The notes: generated by a model not told the origin, from the letters alone. Counted from the stretch's first letter, positions 26,509-35,904 are shown. The stretch: 64,000 bases of DNA from Gordonia sediminis (GCA_004193205.1 RZUM01000002.1:930001-994000); one strand, 5' to 3'. Numbers and translations: made by a program.

Positions 26509-28170
26509 GTGAGCCAGGAGCAAGCCGATGCGGTCGTGGTGGGGTCCGGCTTGGCCGGCCTCGTGGCGACCTACGAGCTCACCCGAGCCGGACGCAAGGT
26601 CATCGTCGTCGACCAGGAGAACCGCAACAACCTCGGGGGCCAGGCGTTCTGGTCGCTGGGCGGACTCTTCCTCGTGGACAGTCCCGAGCAGCGGCGCCTC
26701 GGTATCAAGGACTCGGCCGAGCTGGCCCTGCAGGACTGGATGGGCTCGGCCGGTTTCGACCGCGACGACGAGGACTTCTGGCCCCGGCAGTGGGCCCGCG
26801 CCTACGTCGACTTCGCGTCGACCATCAAACGCCAGTACCTCCACGACCTCGGTCTGCGGATCACGCCCGTCGTCGGTTGGGCCGAACGGGGCGGCGGATT
26901 CGCCGACGGCCACGGCAACTCGGTCCCCCGATTCCACCTGACCTGGGGTACCGGCCCCGAGGTGGTGCGCGTCTTCGCCGACCCGGTGCTCGAGGCCGAG
27001 AAACGCGGCCTGGTCGAGTTCCGCTTCCGTCATCGCGTCGACGAGCTCATCGTCGAGGAGGGCGCGGCCGTCGGGGTCCGCGGAGCGATCCTCGAGCCCA
27101 CCGAACTGGAGCGCGGCGTCGCGTCGTCGCGCGAGGTCGTCGGCGATTTCGAGGTCCGCGGCGGCGCGGTGATCGTCACCACCGGCGGCATCGGACACAA
27201 CCACGACCTGATCCGGCAGAACTGGCCGACCGAGCGGCTCGGCCCCGCGCCGTCGACGATGATCTCCGGCGTTCCCGCCTACGTCGACGGCCGGATGCTG
27301 GGCATCGCCGAGTCCGCCGGCGCCAGTATCGTGAACCGCGACCGCATGTGGCACTACACCGAGGGCATCCACAACTGGGACCCGATCTGGCCCGACCACG
27401 CCATCCGCATCATCCCCGGACCGTCGTCGCTGTGGCTCGACGCCAACGGCAACCGGCTGACCCCGCCGAACTTCCCCGGCTTCGACACCAACGCGACGAT
27501 GAAGGAGATCCTGGCCACCGGCCACGACTACTCCTGGTTCATCCTCACCCAGAGCATCATCGAGAAGGAGTTCGCGCTGTCGGGGTCGGAGCAGAACCCC
27601 GACATCACCAGCAAGGACATGAAGTTCGCGTTCAAGAGCCGCCTGGCCAAGGGCGCGCCCGGTCCGGTCGACGCGTTCACCAAGCACGGCGTCGATTTCG
27701 TGGTCCGCGATAACCTGCCCGAACTCGTCGCCGGCATGAACGCCATCGCCCGCGGCCCGAAACTGGACCTGCAGCAGATCGAGCTGCTGATCTCCGCGCG
27801 CGACGCCGAGGTCGACAACAAGTTCTCCAAGGACGCGCAGCTGATGGCCATCACCAACGCGCGACAGTATCTCGGCGACAAACTCACCCGGGTCGCCAAG
27901 CCGCACCGCCTGCTCGATCCCCACCACGGACCGTTGATCGCGGTCCGGCTCAACATCCTGACCCGCAAGACGCTCGGCGGGCTGGAGACCAACCTCGACT
28001 CGCAGGTGATGCGGCCGGACGGGACGGCATTCGACGGACTGTTCGCCGCGGGTGAGGTCGCCGGCTTCGGCGGCGGCGGGGTACACGGCTACAACGCGCT
28101 GGAGGGCACCTTCCTCGGCGGCTGCATCTTCTCCGGCCGGGCCGCCGGCCTCGCCGTCGCGCGCGACTGA
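26509..28170 (+). CDS. FAD-binding dehydrogenase, Rv0785-like
   Basis: A 553-residue flavoprotein of the fumarate-reductase/KstD superfamily. The FAD motif is VVVGSGLAGLVATYEL at the N-terminus, followed by NLGGQAFWSLGG; C-terminal FAD contacts are GLFAAGEVAGFGGGGVHGYNALEGTFLGGC. Length and motifs resemble M. tuberculosis Rv0785 (566 residues), whose substrate is not known. The GTG start has GGAGG upstream. In M. tuberculosis Rv0785 lies close to the DyP/encapsulin pair Rv0799c-Rv0798c, and here it sits 64 nt upstream of the same pair, so the neighbourhood seems conserved. A direct link to the compartment is not shown. Confidence 0.84.
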   Translation: MSQEQADAVVVGSGLAGLVATYELTRAGRKVIVVDQENRNNLGGQAFWSLGGLFLVDSPEQRRLGIKDSAELALQDWMGSAGFDRDDEDFWPRQWARAYVDFASTIKRQYLHDLGLRITPVVGWAERGGGFADGHGNSVPRFHLTWGTGPEVVRVFADPVLEAEKRGLVEFRFRHRVDELIVEEGAAVGVRGAILEPTELERGVASSREVVGDFEVRGGAVIVTTGGIGHNHDLIRQNWPTERLGPAPSTMISGVPAYVDGRMLGIAESAGASIVNRDRMWHYTEGIHNWDPIWPDHAIRIIPGPSSLWLDANGNRLTPPNFPGFDTNATMKEILATGHDYSWFILTQSIIEKEFALSGSEQNPDITSKDMKFAFKSRLAKGAPGPVDAFTKHGVDFVVRDNLPELVAGMNAIARGPKLDLQQIELLISARDAEVDNKFSKDAQLMAITNARQYLGDKLTRVAKPHRLLDPHHGPLIAVRLNILTRKTLGGLETNLDSQVMRPDGTAFDGLFAAGEVAGFGGGGVHGYNALEGTFLGGCIFSGRAAGLAVARD

Positions 28171-28221
28171 CCATCCCGATTCGCGTCATGTCGTACGGAC
28201 GTACCGGAACGCACCGTCGGC

Positions 28222-28227
28222 TAGAGT
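28222..28227 (+). promoter_or_regulatory. -10 box for the DyP-encapsulin operon
   Basis: TAGAGT ends 7 nt before the GTG start at 28235, with no Shine-Dalgarno between; a leaderless transcript is likely. Confidence 0.5.
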
Positions 28228-28234
28228 GGCCATC

Positions 28235-29260
28235 GTGCCGGTTCCCCAGACGATCCTGACACGCAAGACGAAACACGCCCTCTTTCTGGTCCTCACCATC
28301 GACTCCGGCGGTGAGGACGCCGTCCGCGACACGCTGGGGGATCTCGGGTCCCTGACCAACGCCGTGGGATCACGCGCACCAGACGCCGCGCTGGCCGCCA
28401 TCGTCTCCATCGGATCGCAGGCCTGGGATCGTCTCTTCGCCGGACCGCGGCCCCGGTCGTTGCGGCCGTTCGTCGCCTACGAGGGCGAGGTACACACCGC
28501 GCCGGCCACGCCCGCCGATCTCCTCCTGCACATCAAGGCCGATCGGATGGATCTGTGCTTCGAAGTCGGACGGCTCGCGATGTCTGCGCTCGGTGATGCC
28601 GTGACCGTCGTCGACGAGGTGCACGGTTTCCGCTACTTCGACTTGCGTGACCTCATCGGCTTCGTCGACGGCACCGAGAACCCGGTCGGGCAGGCGGCCG
28701 TCGACGCCATCACCGTCGGCGACGAGGACCCGGCCTTCGCCGGCGGCAGCTACGTCGCGATCCAGCGCTATGTTCACGACCTGACCGCGTGGAACGCCCT
28801 GCCGGTCAGCGAGCAGGAAGCCGCCATCGGCCGCACGAAACTCGACAACGTCGAGATGGACGACGACGTCAAGCCGACCAACTCGCACATCGCGCTCAAC
28901 GTCGTCGAGGGCGCCGACGGCACAGAGATCGACGTGGTCCGCGACAACATGCCTTACGGCGACGCCTCGGGCAGCGGGGAACGCGGCACCTTCTACATCG
29001 CCTACTCGGCCGGCCCCGACGTCACCGAACAGATGTTGCGCAAGATGTTCATCGGTGACCCGCCGGGCAACCACGACCGCCTGCTCGACTTCACGACCGC
29101 GGTCAGCGGTGCTCAGTTCTTCACCCCCACCGTCGACTTCCTCGCGAACCTCCCCTACGCACCGGATGCCGAACCGCAGTCGGCCGACGACCCCGAGCGT
29201 GACGAGCCAACCCGACCACGTCCGTCCGACGGCTCCCTGGGCATCGGATCGCTGCACTGA
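28235..29260 (+). CDS. dyp: DyP-type haem peroxidase with encapsulin cargo-loading tail
   Basis: A 341-residue B-type dye-decolorising peroxidase. The GxxDG motif is GFVDGTENP with the distal Asp near residue 145; the proximal haem His is near 218 in NSHIALN; the distal Arg/Asn pair is in VRDNMPYG, followed by RGTFYIAYS. After the fold ends near residue 300 there is a disordered acidic/Pro-rich linker and the terminal peptide DGSLGIGSLH, the standard encapsulation signal of DyP cargo. The start is GTG 28235; the frame is open upstream but that part is not DyP-like. It is followed by the encapsulin gene after 49 nt and should be packed inside the shell for oxidative defence. Confidence 0.95.
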   Translation: MPVPQTILTRKTKHALFLVLTIDSGGEDAVRDTLGDLGSLTNAVGSRAPDAALAAIVSIGSQAWDRLFAGPRPRSLRPFVAYEGEVHTAPATPADLLLHIKADRMDLCFEVGRLAMSALGDAVTVVDEVHGFRYFDLRDLIGFVDGTENPVGQAAVDAITVGDEDPAFAGGSYVAIQRYVHDLTAWNALPVSEQEAAIGRTKLDNVEMDDDVKPTNSHIALNVVEGADGTEIDVVRDNMPYGDASGSGERGTFYIAYSAGPDVTEQMLRKMFIGDPPGNHDRLLDFTTAVSGAQFFTPTVDFLANLPYAPDAEPQSADDPERDEPTRPRPSDGSLGIGSLH

Positions 29261-29309
29261 GAGACCAAGCCCCACCCGCCTGACACCGGCCGACCCGAGG
29301 AGGTAGTCC

Positions 29310-30119
29310 ATGAACAACCTGCACCGCGAACTCGCTCCGATCTCCGCCGCCGCGTGGGAAGAGATCGAGGAGGAGGCCACCCGCTCGTTCAAGCGCAACA
29401 GCGCCGCCCGGCGCCTCGTCGACGTCAACGGGCCCCTCGGCCTCGACATCGCGTCGGTCACCCTCGGTCATCGGTCGAAGATCGACCCACCGGACGAGGG
29501 CATCGTCGCCCACACCCGGCTCGCGCAGCCGCTGATCGAACTCAAGGTGCCGTTCACGCTGCGCCGCGAGGCCATCGACGACGTCGACCGCGGCTCGCAG
29601 GATTCCGACTGGGATCCGGTGCGCGACGCGGCCGCGCAGCTGGCGCATGCCGAGGACCGGGCGGTCTTCGAGGGCTACGCGGCGGGTGGCATCACCGGGC
29701 TGCGCGCGTCCGCGTCGGCCACCCCGATCGACCTGCCGGCCGAGGTTCGCGACTACCCGGAGGCGCTCGCCCAGGCGACCACCGCGCTGCGCCTGGCCTC
29801 GGTGGAGGGCCCGTATTCGCTGGCGCTGTCGGCGGACGTCTACCAGCTCGTCAACGAGACGTCCGACCACGGCATCCCGATCCGCGATCACCTGCAGCGG
29901 ATGCTCGTGGGCGGCGGCGACATCGTGTGGGCCCCCGCGATCAGCGGCGCCTTCCTGCTCAGCACGCGCGGCGGCGACTTCGACCTCAGCATCGGCCAGG
30001 ACGTGTCGATCGGCTACGACTCCCACGACGCCGAGACGGTGACCCTGTACTTCCAGGAGTCGTTCACCTACCTCACCTACACGCCCGAGGCGGTCGTGCC
30101 GTTCACCTACGCGGGCTGA
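29310..30119 (+). CDS. enc: Encapsulin shell protein, family 1 (linocin M18/CFP29-like)
   Basis: 269 residues with the HK97-like encapsulin fold, near the 265 of M. tuberculosis CFP29. Typical segments are NLHRELAPISAAAWEEIEEEA at the N-terminus (shortened here to its first 20: NLHRELAPISAAAWEEIEEE), the VPFTLRREAIDDVDRG region, AEDRAVFEGY and the C-terminal QESFTYL segment. Such proteins assemble a 60-subunit T=1 shell about 24 nm wide. A strong GAGGAGGT site precedes the ATG. The cargo gene dyp is directly upstream and a CoA-transferase gene starts 9 nt downstream, so all three are probably co-transcribed. Confidence 0.96.
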   Translation: MNNLHRELAPISAAAWEEIEEEATRSFKRNSAARRLVDVNGPLGLDIASVTLGHRSKIDPPDEGIVAHTRLAQPLIELKVPFTLRREAIDDVDRGSQDSDWDPVRDAAAQLAHAEDRAVFEGYAAGGITGLRASASATPIDLPAEVRDYPEALAQATTALRLASVEGPYSLALSADVYQLVNETSDHGIPIRDHLQRMLVGGGDIVWAPAISGAFLLSTRGGDFDLSIGQDVSIGYDSHDAETVTLYFQESFTYLTYTPEAVVPFTYAG

Positions 30120-30128
30120 CCGCCACCC

Positions 30129-31406
30129 ATGACCAAGACCTCGACCGGCCCGGTCCCTGCGGAACGCCTGCTCGACCACATCCGGCCCGGCTGCAACGTG
30201 ATCGCCCCGCTGTATGCGGCCGAACCCGAGTCCCTGCTCGACGCCCTCGAGGCGGGCAACGAGCAACTGTCGGGGGTGCGGGTGCACCAGATGAGCGCGG
30301 TCGCCGAACGCGCCTACATCCGGGGCGAGTACGGCGACCGGCTTCGCCACGTCGACTACTTCCTCTCACCGGCCACCCGCCAGGCGTTCTGGAACGGCAC
30401 CTGCGACCTCGTGGCGAGCCACTTCTCCGAGACGCCGACCCTGCTGCGCGCCCTGCACGGACCGAAGATCGTGATCACCGGTGCGAGCATGCCCGACGAA
30501 CACGGCTATTTCTCACTCGGCACCAACGCCGAATACTGCGCCGCGCTCATCGGCGAGATGCCGTTCTTCCTCGAGGCCAACCACCAGATGCCCCGCACCT
30601 ACGGGGAGAACCACATCCACATCAGCCAGATCGTCGGCTGGACCGAGGTCGACCGTCCCCTCTTCGAGACCCACAGCAACGGCGACGACCCGCGCGATCA
30701 CGCCATCGCCGAGCACATCGTCGACCGCATCCCCGACGGGGCGTGCATGCAATTCGGCATCGGTACCGTGCCCGACCGAATCGCCGCGCTGCTCACCGGC
30801 CATCGAGACCTGGGCATCAACACCGAGGTCATCACCGACGGCGTGATGCGCCTGGTGCAGTCAGGTGCGGTGACCGGCGCCCGCAAGAAGCATCACCGCG
30901 CCAAGCATGTGGCAACGTTCTGTCTGGGCTCACGCGAACTGTACGACTGGATCGACTCGAACCCGGGAGTGTCGCTGCTGCCGGTCGATCAGACCAACGA
31001 TCCCCGTCTCATCGGCGAGGAGACCAACGTGGTCTCCATCAATGCCACCACCGAGGTCGACCTGATGGGGCAGGCGGCCAGCGAGACCATCGCGGGCCGG
31101 TACTGGTCGGGGTCGGGCGGACAGGTGGACTTCGCGCGCGGCGCTCTGTATTCCGACGGCGGGCAGGGGTTCCTGGTCACCCGCGCAACGACGTCGAAGG
31201 GAAAGAGCCGGATCACCGCACGGCTGTCACCCGGTAGCGTGGTGACCACTCACAAGAACACCATCGACAACGTCGTCACCGAATACGGGATCGCGATGCT
31301 GCGCGGCCGGAGCCTCCGGGAGCGCGCGAGCGCGCTGATCGCCATCGCGGCCCCGGAACATCGCGACGACCTCACCCGGGCGGCACGGGAATCGGGATTT
31401 CTCTGA
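30129..31406 (+). CDS. 4-hydroxybutyrate/acetyl-CoA CoA-transferase family protein
   Basis: A 425-residue member of the acetyl-CoA hydrolase/4-hydroxybutyrate CoA-transferase family. The catalytic Glu is in SINATTEVDLMGQA, the oxyanion/CoA loop region is SGSGGQVDFARGA, and VVTEYGIAMLRGRSLRERA is the typical C-terminal segment. The enzyme moves CoA between acyl groups via a glutamyl-CoA intermediate. It begins 9 nt after the encapsulin stop, implying one operon, but it has no encapsulation tail (it ends ESGFL) and is therefore probably not cargo. The acyl substrate cannot be read from sequence. Confidence 0.88.
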   Translation: MTKTSTGPVPAERLLDHIRPGCNVIAPLYAAEPESLLDALEAGNEQLSGVRVHQMSAVAERAYIRGEYGDRLRHVDYFLSPATRQAFWNGTCDLVASHFSETPTLLRALHGPKIVITGASMPDEHGYFSLGTNAEYCAALIGEMPFFLEANHQMPRTYGENHIHISQIVGWTEVDRPLFETHSNGDDPRDHAIAEHIVDRIPDGACMQFGIGTVPDRIAALLTGHRDLGINTEVITDGVMRLVQSGAVTGARKKHHRAKHVATFCLGSRELYDWIDSNPGVSLLPVDQTNDPRLIGEETNVVSINATTEVDLMGQAASETIAGRYWSGSGGQVDFARGALYSDGGQGFLVTRATTSKGKSRITARLSPGSVVTTHKNTIDNVVTEYGIAMLRGRSLRERASALIAIAAPEHRDDLTRAARESGFL

Positions 31407-31504
31407 GGGACTCTCGGCGGTCTACCTCTGCGCGGACCGGAGTCGCGGAAATCGCGTCGCGTCTCGTCGGTGGGTGTTGCTAGCGTCATCGGAGTGATCA
31501 CGTC

Positions 31505-33238
31505 ATGCTGACTCAGCTCATCCGCACGTATGTGTCTCGGTATCGCACGAACATCATGGCCGTCGTGGCCCTGCAGCTCGTCGCGACCGGGGCGATGCTC
31601 TATCTGCCGACGCTCAACGCCGACATCATCGACAACGGCGTGGCACTCGGCGACACCGACTACATCCTGCGCATCGGCGGCTGGATGCTGGTCATCACCG
31701 TCGCCCAGGTGATCTGCACGGTCAGCGCACAATACTTCGGTGCGCGGGCCGCGCTCGGCTCCGGCCGCGACATCCGCCACGACCTGCTGCACCGGGTCAA
31801 CACGTTCTCCGCCCGTGAGGTCGGCTCGTTCGGCGCGCCCTCGTTGATCACCCGCACCACCAACGACGTGCAGCAGGTGCAGATGCTCATCGTGATGAGC
31901 ACCATGATCCTGGTGATGGCCCCGATCATGTGCGTCGGCGGCATCGTGATGGGCATCCACGTGGCGGCCGGGTTGTCGTGGGTGCTGGTGGTGGCCGTGC
32001 CGGTGCTCGGTGTGACGATGGGCGTCATCATCGGCCGGATGATCCCCGGCTTCCGGGCGATGCAGGACCGCATCGACAACATCAACCGCGTGCTGCGCGA
32101 GCAGATCACCGGCATCCGCGTCGTGCGCGCATTCGTGCGCGAACGCCACGAGATCGCGCGGTTCTCGGTCGCCAACGACGAGCTCGCCGACGCCAGCCTC
32201 CGCGTCGGGCGCATGATGGCACTGATGTTCCCGGTGGTCATGCTGATCACCAACGTGACGATCGTCGCGATCATCTGGTTCGGCGGACACCGGGTTGCCG
32301 ACGGCACCGTGGAGATCGGTGCACTCACCGCGATGATCACCTACGTCATGCAGATCATGATGTCGGTCATGATGGCGTCGTTCCTGGCGATGATGGCGCC
32401 GCGCGCGGCGGTGTGCGCCGAACGCATCACCGAGGTGCTCGGCACCCAGACGTCCGTGCACCCGCCGGCGAGCCCGGTCGGTTTCGCCGGCGACCCGGCC
32501 ACCGTCGAGTTCCGCCACGCGGCGTTCCGGTATCCGGGCGCCGACGCCCCCGTGCTGTCGGACATGACCTTCCAGGTCGGGCCCGGCACCACCACCGCCA
32601 TCGTCGGGTCGACCGGTTCGGGGAAGACGACGCTGCTCGGGCTGGTGCCCCGCCTCATCGACGCCACCGACGGTGAGGTGCTCGTCGGCGGGACGGACGT
32701 GCGACGCCTCGATCCCGACGCGTTGCGGGCGGTCATCGGACTTGTTCCGCAGCGGCCTTACCTGTTCTCCGGCACCGTCGCCTCCAACGTCCGGCACGGC
32801 AAACCCGCCGCCACCGACGACGAGATCTGGGAGGCGCTGCGGGTCGCGCAGGCCGACGACTTCGTGCGGGCGATGCCCGAGGGGCTCGACACCCCGATCG
32901 CGCAGGGCGGTACGACGGTGTCGGGCGGTCAGCGCCAGCGCCTGGCCATCGCCCGGGCGGTGATCCGTCGACCGTCGGTCTATCTGTTCGACGACGCGTT
33001 CTCGGCGCTGGACCTGGCCACCGACGCGAGGCTGCGGTCGGCGCTCAAACCTGCCACCGCCGACGCCGCGATCGTCATCGTCGCGCAGCGCATCTCGACG
33101 ATCATCGACGCCGACCAGATCGTGGTGCTCGACCGCGGCCGGATCGTCGGCCTCGGAACCCACAGCGATCTGCTGCAGACGTGCCCGACCTACGCCGAGA
33201 TCGCCCAATCCCAACTCGCGATCGGCGACCCCGCATGA
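31505..33238 (+). CDS. ABC exporter half-transporter A (Rv1273c-like)
   Basis: A 577-residue half-transporter: six membrane helices (about 15-300) and a C-terminal ATPase with Walker A GSTGSGKTT, Q-loop LVPQRPYLFSG, signature VSGGQRQR and Walker B VYLFDDAFSALD. The residue after the Walker B Asp is Asp instead of the catalytic Glu, marking a degenerate site. Length and order match M. tuberculosis Rv1273c with partner Rv1272c. The next gene overlaps its stop by 4 nt. The substrate is unknown; lipids or drugs are suggested for relatives. Confidence 0.92.
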   Translation: MLTQLIRTYVSRYRTNIMAVVALQLVATGAMLYLPTLNADIIDNGVALGDTDYILRIGGWMLVITVAQVICTVSAQYFGARAALGSGRDIRHDLLHRVNTFSAREVGSFGAPSLITRTTNDVQQVQMLIVMSTMILVMAPIMCVGGIVMGIHVAAGLSWVLVVAVPVLGVTMGVIIGRMIPGFRAMQDRIDNINRVLREQITGIRVVRAFVRERHEIARFSVANDELADASLRVGRMMALMFPVVMLITNVTIVAIIWFGGHRVADGTVEIGALTAMITYVMQIMMSVMMASFLAMMAPRAAVCAERITEVLGTQTSVHPPASPVGFAGDPATVEFRHAAFRYPGADAPVLSDMTFQVGPGTTTAIVGSTGSGKTTLLGLVPRLIDATDGEVLVGGTDVRRLDPDALRAVIGLVPQRPYLFSGTVASNVRHGKPAATDDEIWEALRVAQADDFVRAMPEGLDTPIAQGGTTVSGGQRQRLAIARAVIRRPSVYLFDDAFSALDLATDARLRSALKPATADAAIVIVAQRISTIIDADQIVVLDRGRIVGLGTHSDLLQTCPTYAEIAQSQLAIGDPA

Positions 33239-35160
33239 CCCGCCCCGGTGCCGGCGGCCCGCCGATGATGCGTGGCCCGGTCGAGAAGGCCCGATCGTTC
33301 GGGCCGTCGGTGCGTCGTCTGCTGCGTCTGTTGCTGTCCTATCGGGGATTCATGGCGGTCATCCTGGTGGCCATCGTCGCGTCGGTGGCGCTGACCGCGG
33401 TCGCGCCGCGGGTCCTCGGCCACGCCACCGACCTGATCTTCGACGGCGTCATCGGGCGGATGCTCCCGGCCGGGCTCACCAAGGACGAGGCGGTCACTGG
33501 TTTGCGGGCCCGCGGCGACGACACATTCGCCGACATGGTCGGCTCGATGAACGTGATCCCCGGCGTCGGCGTCGACTTCGCGGCCGTCGGGCGGGTGCTG
33601 CTGATCGTCCTGGCCCTGTATGTGGGTTCGGCCGTGCTGTCGTGGCTGGCGGCCTACCTGCTCAACATCGTCGTGGTGGGTACGATCCGCGGCCTGCGCG
33701 CCGACGTCGAGGACAAGGTGCATCGTCTCCCGCTGCGCTACTACGACACGATCCCTCGCGGCGACCTGCTCAGCCGGGTCACCAACGATCTCGACAATCT
33801 GTCGCAGAGTCTGCAGCAGACCATCTCGCAGTTCCTCAACTCGGTCCTCACGGTGATCGCGCTGCTGGCGATGATGATCTGGATCTCGCCGCTGCTGGCC
33901 GTCATCGCGGTCCTCACCGTGCCGCTCGCGTTCGGCGCCACCGCGGTCATCGCGAAGCGCTCCAAGCCGCATTTCATGGCCCAGTGGTCCTCGACCGGCA
34001 AACTCAACGCCCAGGTCGAGGAGGCATTCACCGGACATGAGCTGGTCAAGGCGTTCGGTCGGCAGCACGAGATCGAGGCGACCTTCGACGAACGCAACGA
34101 CAAGCTCTACGAGTCGAGCTGGCGCGCCCAGTTCATCTCCGGCGTGATCATGCCGACCATCATGTTCCTGGGGAACCTGAACTACGTCGCGGTCGCCGTC
34201 GTCGGTGGTCTGCGGGTCGCGTCCGGGTCGTTGAGCCTCGGCGAGGTGCAGGCGTTCATCCAGTACTCCCGGCAGTTCACCCAGCCGCTCACCCAGATCG
34301 GCTCGATGTTCAACCTGATGCAGAGCGGTGTCGCATCGGCCGAACGCATCTTCGACATCCTCGACGCCGACGAGGAGTCCCCCGACCCGGTCGATCCCCG
34401 CACCCCCGCCGGCGACCACGGGCTGATCGCCTTCGACGACGTCTCGTTCCGCTACGTCGACGACAAACCGCTGATCGAACACCTGTCGCTGGTCGCCGAA
34501 CCCGGCCACATGGTGGCCATCGTCGGGCCGACCGGCGCCGGCAAGACCACCCTGGTGAACCTGATCATGCGGTTCTACGACGTCGACGCCGGCACCATCT
34601 GCGTCGACGGCGTCGATTCGCGGCACATGACCCGCGACGACCTCCGCGAACGCACCGGCATGGTGCTCCAGGATTCGTGGCTGTTCGGTGGAACCATCTA
34701 CGCCAACATCGCCTACGGCGACCCGACCGCCACCCGAGCCGAGGTGATGGAGGCGGCCCGGCTCAGCCACGTCGATCATTTCGTGCGGACCCTGCCGGAC
34801 GGCTACGACACCGTCATCGACGAGGAGGGCGGCGGGGTCAGCGCCGGCGAACGCCAGCTGATCACCATCGCCCGTGCGTTCCTCGCCAAACCGACCATCC
34901 TGATCCTCGACGAGGCGACCAGTTCGGTCGACACCCGCACCGAGCTGCTGATTCAGCAGGCGATGGCGAACCTGCGCACCGACCGCACGAGTTTCGTCAT
35001 CGCGCACCGGCTCTCGACGGTCCGCGACGCCGATGTCATCGTCGTGATGGAGGACGGGCACATCGTCGAGCAGGGCAACCACGACCAGCTGCTCGCCGCG
35101 CAGGGCGCCTACTGCCGGCTCTACAACAGCCAGTTCGCCGGCCCGGTCGAGGCGACCTGA
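33235..35160 (+). CDS. ABC exporter half-transporter B (Rv1272c-like)
   Basis: A 641-residue partner of the preceding gene, overlapping it as ATGA. The membrane domain has an inserted extracytoplasmic segment (about 60-110) between helices 1 and 2. The ATPase has Walker A GPTGAGKTT, an atypical signature VSAGERQL, and an intact Walker B ILILDEATSSVD with the catalytic Glu. With the partner's Asp substitution, the heterodimer has one competent and one degenerate ATP site, the pattern of heterodimeric type IV exporters. Confidence 0.92.
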   Translation: MTRPGAGGPPMMRGPVEKARSFGPSVRRLLRLLLSYRGFMAVILVAIVASVALTAVAPRVLGHATDLIFDGVIGRMLPAGLTKDEAVTGLRARGDDTFADMVGSMNVIPGVGVDFAAVGRVLLIVLALYVGSAVLSWLAAYLLNIVVVGTIRGLRADVEDKVHRLPLRYYDTIPRGDLLSRVTNDLDNLSQSLQQTISQFLNSVLTVIALLAMMIWISPLLAVIAVLTVPLAFGATAVIAKRSKPHFMAQWSSTGKLNAQVEEAFTGHELVKAFGRQHEIEATFDERNDKLYESSWRAQFISGVIMPTIMFLGNLNYVAVAVVGGLRVASGSLSLGEVQAFIQYSRQFTQPLTQIGSMFNLMQSGVASAERIFDILDADEESPDPVDPRTPAGDHGLIAFDDVSFRYVDDKPLIEHLSLVAEPGHMVAIVGPTGAGKTTLVNLIMRFYDVDAGTICVDGVDSRHMTRDDLRERTGMVLQDSWLFGGTIYANIAYGDPTATRAEVMEAARLSHVDHFVRTLPDGYDTVIDEEGGGVSAGERQLITIARAFLAKPTILILDEATSSVDTRTELLIQQAMANLRTDRTSFVIAHRLSTVRDADVIVVMEDGHIVEQGNHDQLLAAQGAYCRLYNSQFAGPVEAT

Positions 35161-35176
35161 ACGGAGATCCCGGCCG

Positions 35177-35857
35177 TCAGTGCTCGCGGCCGGGTTCGAG
35201 TGCCGCGACGATCCGGGTCTCGAGCTGTTGGGCGGCCGGCGGCGGCACGACGATGAGGCCCTCGAGTTCGTCGCGTGCCTTGCGGTAGGCGGCCTGCCGT
35301 TCGGCCGGGGTCGCGGCATTGTCGGCGGCGATCGCGACGAGCCGGCGCGCCCGTTCCAACCGCTCCCGCTCCACCGGTGAGAAATCGGACTGCTTGCGGC
35401 GACGCGCCTCCCGCTCGGCTGCGTCGAAGGCCGTCGCATACTCGCCGACGGCGTCCCGATATTCGGCGAACACCGCGGGGTCGAGCAGTTCATCGGGATC
35501 GGCGGGTCGCAGGTCATCGGCGCGCACCTTGGCCTTGTGAAATGCCAGGGTCAGCGGTTCGCGCAGATCGGTCATCATCGGGTACTGGATCAGGGTGGCG
35601 AGGTCGAGTTCGTAGCCGAACCAACGGGTGTTCACGTCGTCGTGGCGGGCGAGGACCTTGGTGATCGCCGAGCGGCTGGTCTGGGTGATCCGCAGCTGCT
35701 CGATCTGGGCGTTCGCCTTGATGCGCTCCAGCTCGATCTTGTCGCGGCGGCGCTTCTCGTTGTATGCAGCGATCCGCGCAGCCCATCCTCCGACGACACC
35801 GCCGATCGGGAAGATCAGCCACCAGAAGTCGCCGGCGAAGTTCATCATGCCGCCCAC
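35177..35857 (-). CDS. Single-pass membrane protein with coiled coil
   Basis: 226 residues; a hydrophobic helix at about 10-28 is followed by a long charged helical region (KRRRDKIELERIKANAQIEQ and onward) and a second charged segment with many Arg/Glu heptads (about 150-200). It ends VVPPPAAQQLETRIV. I do not recognise a family. The start is GTG 35857, supported by TACAGT 35864-35869 on the minus strand ending 6 nt upstream; ATG 35848 and 35845 are alternatives. It is divergent from the YdeI-like gene, 47 nt apart. Confidence 0.7.
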   Translation of the reverse strand: MGGMMNFAGDFWWLIFPIGGVVGGWAARIAAYNEKRRRDKIELERIKANAQIEQLRITQTSRSAITKVLARHDDVNTRWFGYELDLATLIQYPMMTDLREPLTLAFHKAKVRADDLRPADPDELLDPAVFAEYRDAVGEYATAFDAAEREARRRKQSDFSPVERERLERARRLVAIAADNAATPAERQAAYRKARDELEGLIVVPPPAAQQLETRIVAALEPGREH

Positions 35858-35863
35858 GCTTCA

Positions 35864-35869
35864 ACTGTA
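35864..35869 (-). promoter_or_regulatory. -10 box, membrane coiled-coil gene
   Basis: Minus-strand TACAGT ends 6 nt before the GTG at 35857; leaderless transcript likely. Confidence 0.5.
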
Positions 35870-35892
35870 CCGACGCCGTCATTCCACCGACC

Positions 35893-35898
35893 TACTCT
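35893..35898 (+). promoter_or_regulatory. -10 box, YdeI-like gene
   Basis: TACTCT ends 6 nt before ATG 35905; no Shine-Dalgarno is present, so a leaderless transcript is likely. It faces a second such box on the other strand 24 nt away. Confidence 0.55.
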
Positions 35899-35904
35899 GC
35901 TGGT

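Noticed and set aside
29310-30119. Phage capsid protein suggesting a prophage
   Set aside because: The HK97-fold protein is a family 1 encapsulin next to its DyP cargo; no other phage genes occur.
33190-35517. Long minus-strand open frame
   Set aside because: Antisense shadow of the ABC transporter genes, which carry complete Walker and signature motifs.
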